This document shows, in pieces, positions 6,047 to 10,135 of a stretch of 10,135 nt of DNA. Position 1 is the stretch's first letter; every line of letters starts with the position of its first letter. Under the pieces are notes generated by a model. The model searched no databases, was not told where the DNA came from, and worked only from the letters and a program-made list of their open reading frames with translations. The position numbers were made by a program, and so were the translations under genes. Source of the stretch: CAYOZL01 sp964408435 (GTDB lineage Bacteria; Bdellovibrionota_C; UBA2361; SZUA-149; CAYOZL01); NCBI GenBank assembly GCA_964408435.1, contig CAYOZL010000072.1, positions 1 through 10,135 of the forward strand, in the 5' to 3' direction.

Positions 6047-7466
6047 AAAAGCCCCTAGAAATACCTAAAGCATTGCATGCAGAATCATAGGAAATAATTC
6101 CCTTATATAAATAAGTAATTATCTGATTAGCTATAGTAATATATTCAAAATCTAAACTACCTATTTTAGATTTAACTTCTTGATTAATTGGTAAAACTTC
6201 ATAAGCCCCTATTCTTTCGCTTTTACAATTCTCACAGCCTTTAGAAGCATGATAGTAGTCAAAATTTAATTTAAAATGATTAATAAATTTCTTAGGTAAT
6301 GATTTTTTCACTGCACAGCTCTGACAATTCTTAGGAATTAACCTTCCTGAAATTATTAGTCTTAATGAATTTTTAATTAAATAGTTAGATAAACCTAAAT
6401 TATCTAACCTAACTAAAGCTTCCTTTGAATTAGAAGCATGAATAGTTGTTAATATCGTCTTACCAGTTAAAGCAGCTTCAAAGGCTAAGTTAGCAGTTTT
6501 TGCATCTCTAATTTCTCCTAACATTAAAACATCAGGGTCTTGTCTTAGAATAAAAGGTAAAACATTTGAATAAGACATAGTTTTATTCTTTGATAAATCA
6601 ACTTGAGATGCACCTTCAATTCTATGCTCAACGGGGTCTTCTACTGTTACTATATTTAAATTTTCATAATCTAAAGTTTTAATACAGCTATAGAGTAAAG
6701 TTGATTTTCCACTTCCTGTTGGCCCTGCAACGAGAATAGTTCCCGAGCTTAAACTAAGAGATAATTTTAAAGCTTCAATTTGTAAATTATTTAAACCTAG
6801 TAGAGATAAGGCATCATTTTTATTCTTAGATAAAAACTCATTTCCAAAAAATCTTAAAACTATTTTATCACCTGTAACTACTGGCATGATAGAAACACGA
6901 ACTTCTCTTAATGAAGCAATACCATCAATAGTAAAGTGACCATCACAAGCACCAATTATATTTGTAATTTTTGATTTAACTTTAATACAACGTATTAAGC
7001 TCTTAGCTAGTTCTGTATCTAGGATACTTGGCTTATCACTGATTAAACTTCCGCAAACTCTGTATCTTAGGCGGTAAGCATTCCTGTATGGCTCAAGATG
7101 AATATCACTTGCATCTAATGTCTCAGCTCTATGAATTACTGAATTTAAAAGCTCTAGAGTATCATCACTTTTAAGACTGTCTTCTTTATATGCGGCAAGA
7201 ATTGCTAAGTCTAAACCTTGATAAAAATAACTCTCTATTTTTATCTCAGATCCAGAAATAAATTTTAATTCTTGAACCTCCTCTAAACTTAATTTCTTAG
7301 AAGAAATTAAACTTAGTTCCTTTAAGTTAAATGAATTAAAAACATAAATAGGTAGAACTCCATATTTTAAAGCTATTTCTAGTTTAATTAATGCCCTGGC
7401 TTGCTCTGAAGAACATCTTACTAAAGATCTCCAATTATTTTTTGAAACTACTGGTAAAAAGTTCAT
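6030..7466 (-). CDS. gspE: Type II secretion / type IV pilus assembly ATPase (GspE/PilB family)
   Basis: A 478-residue cytoplasmic traffic ATPase that would power pilus or pseudopilus assembly at the inner membrane. An N-terminal MshEN-like region (about 20-95) is followed by the family's second N-domain, which includes ETLDASDIHLEPY (115-127). Then come Walker A GPTGSGKST (248-256), the Asp box TVEDPVEH (274-281), Walker B LRQDPDVLMLGEIRD (307-321) and the His box TTIHASNS (340-347). A paired CxxC (381-384 and 411-414) forms the zinc-binding tetracysteine module of GspE and PilB, which retraction ATPases (PilT) and CpaF lack. GspE and PilB cannot be separated without neighbours, and none of their usual partners is in the window. 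It diverges from the plus-strand gene at 7518 across only about 50 bases. The start ATG at 7466 has a weak purine-rich GGAAAG about ten bases upstream. Confidence 0.92.
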   Translation of the reverse strand: MNFLPVVSKNNWRSLVRCSSEQARALIKLEIALKYGVLPIYVFNSFNLKELSLISSKKLSLEEVQELKFISGSEIKIESYFYQGLDLAILAAYKEDSLKSDDTLELLNSVIHRAETLDASDIHLEPYRNAYRLRYRVCGSLISDKPSILDTELAKSLIRCIKVKSKITNIIGACDGHFTIDGIASLREVRVSIMPVVTGDKIVLRFFGNEFLSKNKNDALSLLGLNNLQIEALKLSLSLSSGTILVAGPTGSGKSTLLYSCIKTLDYENLNIVTVEDPVEHRIEGASQVDLSKNKTMSYSNVLPFILRQDPDVLMLGEIRDAKTANLAFEAALTGKTILTTIHASNSKEALVRLDNLGLSNYLIKNSLRLIISGRLIPKNCQSCAVKKSLPKKFINHFKLNFDYYHASKGCENCKSERIGAYEVLPINQEVKSKIGSLDFEYITIANQIITYLYKGIISYDSACNALGISRGFFDQTH

Positions 7467-7517
7467 AAAAAATATACTTTCCGTGAGCTTATAGATTTGT
7501 TATTTATTACTTTCGCC

Positions 7518-7952
7518 ATGAACAAAATATTTTTTTCCATATTGACAGTTTGCTTAGTCTTATTAAGCAATACACTTACTAACGCCTCCATAAATAATGC
7601 AGACATAATAGTTGAATTAAATGAGGTAAAAGACCTAAATACTAATTCTAAGGTTATTATTAATGGAATAATCGCTGGTAATGTTAGCTTTGTTGCTAAT
7701 CAGGATAATAAAAACGTTGTTGGCCTAAACTTAGATAAAAATTCATTAAGCGATTTAAATTACTCAACAATTGCAATAATTAAGTCTCCAATGACTGTTG
7801 ACCCAGAAAATAGAAGCACTTCAATTGAATTAATCACTCCTGATAACATCTCAGGCAATTTACCTAGTAAAATCAAGGGCTTTTGCTCTTTTAAAGAATT
7901 CTGGACTGCTGATTTAGGTTCAAAAAGCTCTTTTTACGAATTAAATTCATAA
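7518..7952 (+). CDS. Small exported protein, possibly MCE/MlaD-like
   Basis: A 144-residue product from the ATG at 7518. The frame also opens upstream at a TTG at 7497, but the ATG gives a clean signal peptide: Lys3, a hydrophobic stretch at 4-19, and likely cleavage after TNA at 21-23. No lipobox cysteine is present, so a soluble periplasmic protein is expected. The mature part from about 29 to 108 resembles a single MCE domain: a VELNEVKDL strand, then SKVIINGIIAGNVSFV (44-59) in place of the usual pattern GxxVxxxGxxVGxV, then strands ending in a polar segment near ELITPD. MCE proteins bind and move lipids between membranes. The match is by pattern only and could be another small beta-rich fold. 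A true MlaD would have a membrane anchor and mlaE/mlaF neighbours, and neither is seen. No Shine-Dalgarno sequence is visible. The gene ends 67 bases before a strong terminator. Confidence 0.6.
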   Translation: MNKIFFSILTVCLVLLSNTLTNASINNADIIVELNEVKDLNTNSKVIINGIIAGNVSFVANQDNKNVVGLNLDKNSLSDLNYSTIAIIKSPMTVDPENRSTSIELITPDNISGNLPSKIKGFCSFKEFWTADLGSKSSFYELNS

Positions 7953-8019
7953 TAATTAAATATTTTTTGAAGCAAAGTACTAGTATTCACTGACTATTGT
8001 ATACTACGTACACGTAAAG

Positions 8020-8056
8020 GCTGGTTAAACTGCAAAGTTTAGCCAGCTTTTTTTTT
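8020..8056 (+). terminator. Intrinsic terminator after the small exported protein gene
   Basis: A 12-bp stem (8020-8031 with 8036-8047) with one U-G wobble is closed by a GCAA tetraloop and followed directly by nine T (8048-8056). Both the wobble and the T-tract fit plus-strand transcription. It separates the exported-protein gene from the downstream lepB cluster. Confidence 0.95.
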
Positions 8057-8069
8057 ATACATATATCTC

Positions 8070-8098
8070 TTGCCAACTAATACATTAGTGCTTATCTA
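8070..8098 (+). promoter_or_regulatory. Candidate promoter of the lepB cluster
   Basis: TTGCCA (8070-8075, five of six matches to the -35) is followed after 17 bases by TATCTA (8093-8098), a poor -10 with only the first three positions matching. The predicted start of RNA falls at about 8104-8106, on the ATG at 8105, which lacks a Shine-Dalgarno sequence. The position just after the terminator fits a promoter. Confidence 0.3.
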
Positions 8099-8104
8099 AA
8101 CATC

Positions 8105-8301
8105 ATGAGCAGAGCAGACTTTAAAACAGCAAGTAATAATGAACAGTATATTTTGGGCCAGACATATTCAATTTCTGGAATGATTACTGCTGTAAAGCAA
8201 GATGAAAGCGGTAGAATTGAAATCGAAATAAATAACGAATTAAAAGCTAATATCAACGACTTTGAAGAGCTTGAAACCTTAAAATCAAAAGCTTTTGAAC
8301 A
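8105..8301 (+). CDS. Unknown small protein, cut by the assembly gap
   Basis: An ATG at 8105 opens a frame that stays open for 65 codons until the run of N. I do not recognise the product. The visible part is hydrophilic with no signal peptide. It includes a beta-rich stretch, GQTYSISGMITAVKQDESG (residues 18-36) followed by RIEIEINNELKANI, which could be an OB-like or small barrel domain, and then an acidic helix-prone segment. Its place just before lepB, on the same strand and after a terminator, suggests it is the first gene of the lepB cluster. The true length and the frame beyond the gap cannot be known from this sequence. An ORF caller can extend it through the N into lepB in another frame, but that extension is meaningless. 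Confidence 0.5.
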
Positions 8302-8401
8302 NNNNNNNNNNNNNNNNNNNNNNNNNNNNNNNNNNNNNNNNNNNNNNNNNNNNNNNNNNNNNNNNNNNNNNNNNNNNNNNNNNNNNNNNNNNNNNNNNNN
8401 N
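8302..8401. other. Assembly gap of 100 N
   Basis: Exactly 100 unknown bases, the usual scaffolding placeholder for a gap of unknown size. It removes the 3' end of the gene at 8105 and the ribosome-binding region of lepB. It could hide further sequence. Confidence 0.98.
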
Positions 8402-8402
8402 A

Positions 8403-9017
8403 ATGAAATTATCTCATCAAATTGTAGAGTTTTTAAACTTAGTAAAAAGTTTAGCTGTATTTTTATGTATTGCATTCCTACTTAGAGGCTCAGTAGTAGA
8501 AGCCTTTAAAATTCCTTCTTCTTCAATGGAACCAACATTACAAGTTTATGACCATATACTTGTAAATAAACTAAGTTACGGAATTAGAGTTGACCCAATT
8601 ACTGATGATAGTTTAACGAATTTTAGAACTCCTAAAAGAGGAGACGTAGTAGTTTTTAAACTTACTGATGATACTAAGACAATCGAAGATGAGTCTGATC
8701 CAAATATTATTAAAAGAGTTATTGGAACTCCAGGTGATAAAGTAGAAGTTAGAGGAACAAACGTTTTTATTAACGACAAAAGATATTCTAAAGATGATGA
8801 ATACGCTATTTGGGTAGAAGGCGGAAGAAAAGACTTTGGTCCAATAAATGTTCCTGAGGGTCATGTTTTTTTAATGGGTGATAATAGAGACCAATCTAGA
8901 GATGCTAGATTTTGGGATAGCCCTTTTTTAAATATTCAAAGAATTAAAGGAAGAGCATTTGTTATTTACTGGAACTGGCCTCCTAGTTTTAAAAGAATGT
9001 TTTCCCTTATTAGATAA
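8403..9017 (+). CDS. lepB: Signal peptidase I
   Basis: A 204-residue inner-membrane serine protease that removes signal peptides from exported proteins. One membrane anchor lies at about 11-32. It is followed by the S26-family boxes: IPSSSMEPTL (37-46) with nucleophile Ser41, DHILVNKLSYG (50-60), RGDVVVF (79-85), KRVIGTPGD (104-112) with the general base Lys104, and MGDNRDQSRDARFWDS (158-173). All catalytic parts are present. The length is typical of compact bacterial LepB; the E. coli protein is longer because of extra membrane and periplasmic parts. The ATG at 8403 begins one base after the N gap. It places the anchor as expected, but an earlier start hidden in the gap cannot be excluded. 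The stop codon overlaps the ygfZ start by one base (TAATG), so the two are very likely co-translated. Confidence 0.95.
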   Translation: MKLSHQIVEFLNLVKSLAVFLCIAFLLRGSVVEAFKIPSSSMEPTLQVYDHILVNKLSYGIRVDPITDDSLTNFRTPKRGDVVVFKLTDDTKTIEDESDPNIIKRVIGTPGDKVEVRGTNVFINDKRYSKDDEYAIWVEGGRKDFGPINVPEGHVFLMGDNRDQSRDARFWDSPFLNIQRIKGRAFVIYWNWPPSFKRMFSLIR

Positions 9018-9811
9018 TGAAACTTTATTTTGAACTTCCTAATCATCACGCTTATTCTATAACTGGAGATGATGCTGAACGATACCTACAAGGAAGGATC
9101 ACTCAAGATATAAAAAAATTAGCAAATGATACTAGCTTAGAATCCATACTTTTAAACCCACAGGGTAAAATTCAAGCTAAGTTTAATATTCATAAGACTG
9201 ATAATGCTTATATAATTATCGCTGACCCAAGTGAAAATTTTGAAAAAGACTTACTTCAATTTAAAGTTGCAGATCATGTAATCTTAAAAAAACTAGATGC
9301 TAAAATTATCTCAATACTAGGACAGAGTAACATCAAGTCTTACCAATCTTTTAGATATAAAGATAATAACTTTGATTTAATCTCAACTGATATAAGTAGT
9401 GATATCAAGAAGCTTGAGAAAGAAGGCTTTACAAAAGGCAGCGCAGAACAAAGAGCGAACTTAAGAATTAATGGAGATAAACCAGAATACGGCGAAGATA
9501 TTGATTCAAGTATTTCAGCAACTGAAGTTCCTTACGAGAATCTAGTTTCATTTACAAAAGGCTGTTACAGCGGACAAGAAGTTGTTGAGATGTCTATTGC
9601 TAGAGGAAAGCCAAATAAAAAATTAGTTAAATTAGAAAGTAATCAAAAAATTAAAGCAGGAGATATTTTCTCAACGGAGAAAAAAGAAAAGAAATGTGGC
9701 TTCATTCAAACTGCTGCAGATAAAATTGCATTTGCTTATATTAAATCTGCATTCTTGGAACAAGATACTTACTACACTGAAAATGATATTCTAAATAAAA
9801 TAAGTGAGTAG
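9017..9811 (+). CDS. ygfZ: YgfZ/GcvT-like folate-binding Fe-S protein
   Basis: A 264-residue protein of the YgfZ (COG0354) family, related to the aminomethyltransferase GcvT. It helps maintain or repair Fe-S clusters of certain enzymes, including MiaB, in a folate-dependent way. The family signature KGCYSGQE at 181-188, with the conserved Cys183, is preceded by NLVSFT. The N-terminal part has the GcvT-like block DDAERYLQGRITQD (18-31) and LLNPQGKIQAKF (45-56). Length is close to the usual 300 or slightly more, with a compact C-terminal barrel. The start ATG shares one base with the lepB stop, and its last eight bases overlap the hemW start. Fe-S repair beside HemW, a radical-SAM protein with an Fe-S cluster, is a sensible pairing. 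Confidence 0.9.
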   Translation: MKLYFELPNHHAYSITGDDAERYLQGRITQDIKKLANDTSLESILLNPQGKIQAKFNIHKTDNAYIIIADPSENFEKDLLQFKVADHVILKKLDAKIISILGQSNIKSYQSFRYKDNNFDLISTDISSDIKKLEKEGFTKGSAEQRANLRINGDKPEYGEDIDSSISATEVPYENLVSFTKGCYSGQEVVEMSIARGKPNKKLVKLESNQKIKAGDIFSTEKKEKKCGFIQTAADKIAFAYIKSAFLEQDTYYTENDILNKISE

Positions 9812-10135
9812 TGGCTTATATGTTCATATTCCCTACTGCCTGAAAAAATGCCCATACTGTGACTTTAATTCTTATGCTACTAGCAAAGAAGAAGTTATAC
9901 TAAATGAAAAGTCCTATATTGAATCCTTAATCAAAGAAGCAAAACATTCAAACTGGAAAGAAGAAATTGAAACAATCTTCATTGGTGGTGGAACACCTTC
10001 AATGTTATCAGAGAAAAGTATTGAAAACCTACTAAACGGTTTATCTAAAACTTTAAAAATTAAAAGCAATTCTGAAGTCACTCTAGAATCTAACCCGGGT
10101 TCTATCTCTGAGCCTCTTTACGCTGATAAATTAAA
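9804..10135 (+). CDS. hemW: Heme chaperone HemW (radical SAM), partial
   Basis: The gene runs off the right edge after about 110 codons. A GTG at 9804, overlapping the end of ygfZ by eight bases, gives an N-terminus of SSGLYVHIPYC. The radical-SAM CxxxCxxC motif (Cys12, Cys16, Cys19) is followed by DFNSY. Then come FIGGGTPSML (about residues 61-70) and a TLESNPGS segment, all characteristic of HemW, formerly annotated as oxygen-independent coproporphyrinogen III oxidase. HemW is now regarded as a heme chaperone. It differs from true HemN at the extreme N-terminus, and the short start seen here fits HemW. No later Met or GTG preserves the conserved HIPYC block, so 9804 is the natural start. 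The tight overlap indicates one transcript with lepB and ygfZ. Confidence 0.93.
   Translation, partial: MSSGLYVHIPYCLKKCPYCDFNSYATSKEEVILNEKSYIESLIKEAKHSNWKEEIETIFIGGGTPSMLSEKSIENLLNGLSKTLKIKSNSEVTLESNPGSISEPLYADKL

Noticed and set aside
8000..8005. TATACT as the -10 of a very short RNA ending at the 8020-8056 terminator
   Set aside because: No reasonable -35 box lies at the right distance. The terminator is explained by the upstream gene.
8295..8402. Upstream extension of lepB through the N run
   Set aside because: The extension consists of two codons and unknown bases. The LepB anchor begins properly at the ATG at 8403.
8576..8864. Minus-strand open frames inside lepB
   Set aside because: They are shadows of the well-supported lepB frame and show no protein features.

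Overview
The window is a low-GC bacterial contig with a 100-N assembly gap, so it probably comes from a draft genome or metagenome bin. The gene set (an inositol-monophosphatase-family enzyme, a CpaB Flp-pilus protein, RecJ, a GspE/PilB secretion or pilus ATPase, a possible MCE-domain protein, type I signal peptidase, YgfZ and HemW) suggests a Gram-negative, proteobacterium-like organism. No rRNA, tRNA or phylogenetic marker is present, so I do not name a lineage. Base composition is uneven: recJ and gspE are extremely AT-rich, while the 426-residue orphan protein and cpaB look clearly richer in GC by eye.

Layout. Positions 1 to 7466 are coded on the minus strand: a YdjM/DUF457-like membrane protein cut by the window edge, a 426-residue beta-propeller-like orphan, a SuhB-type phosphatase, cpaB with its own intrinsic terminator, recJ, and gspE. 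From about 7500 on, everything is coded on the plus strand: a small exported protein that may be MCE-like and is followed by a textbook terminator, then a compact cluster. That cluster holds a small unknown gene running into the gap, then lepB, ygfZ and hemW, which overlap one another by 1 and 8 bases.

The genes are mostly housekeeping and cell-envelope functions: protein export (lepB), Fe-S and heme handling (ygfZ, hemW), DNA repair (recJ), and pilus or secretion parts separated from their usual partners (cpaB, gspE). I do not see a defence island, prophage, CRISPR array or transposase.

The most unusual part is the non-coding DNA around suhB. Upstream of suhB lies a 159-base foldback element (3048-3206). 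It has a perfect 25-bp outer stem enclosing two further hairpins, and its wobble pairs close only if it is transcribed on the plus strand, opposite to the flanking genes. Downstream of suhB, three separate inverted repeats lie within about 200 bases. A second point of interest is a strong promoter inside the end of gspE, placed so that recJ mRNA would be leaderless or nearly so.
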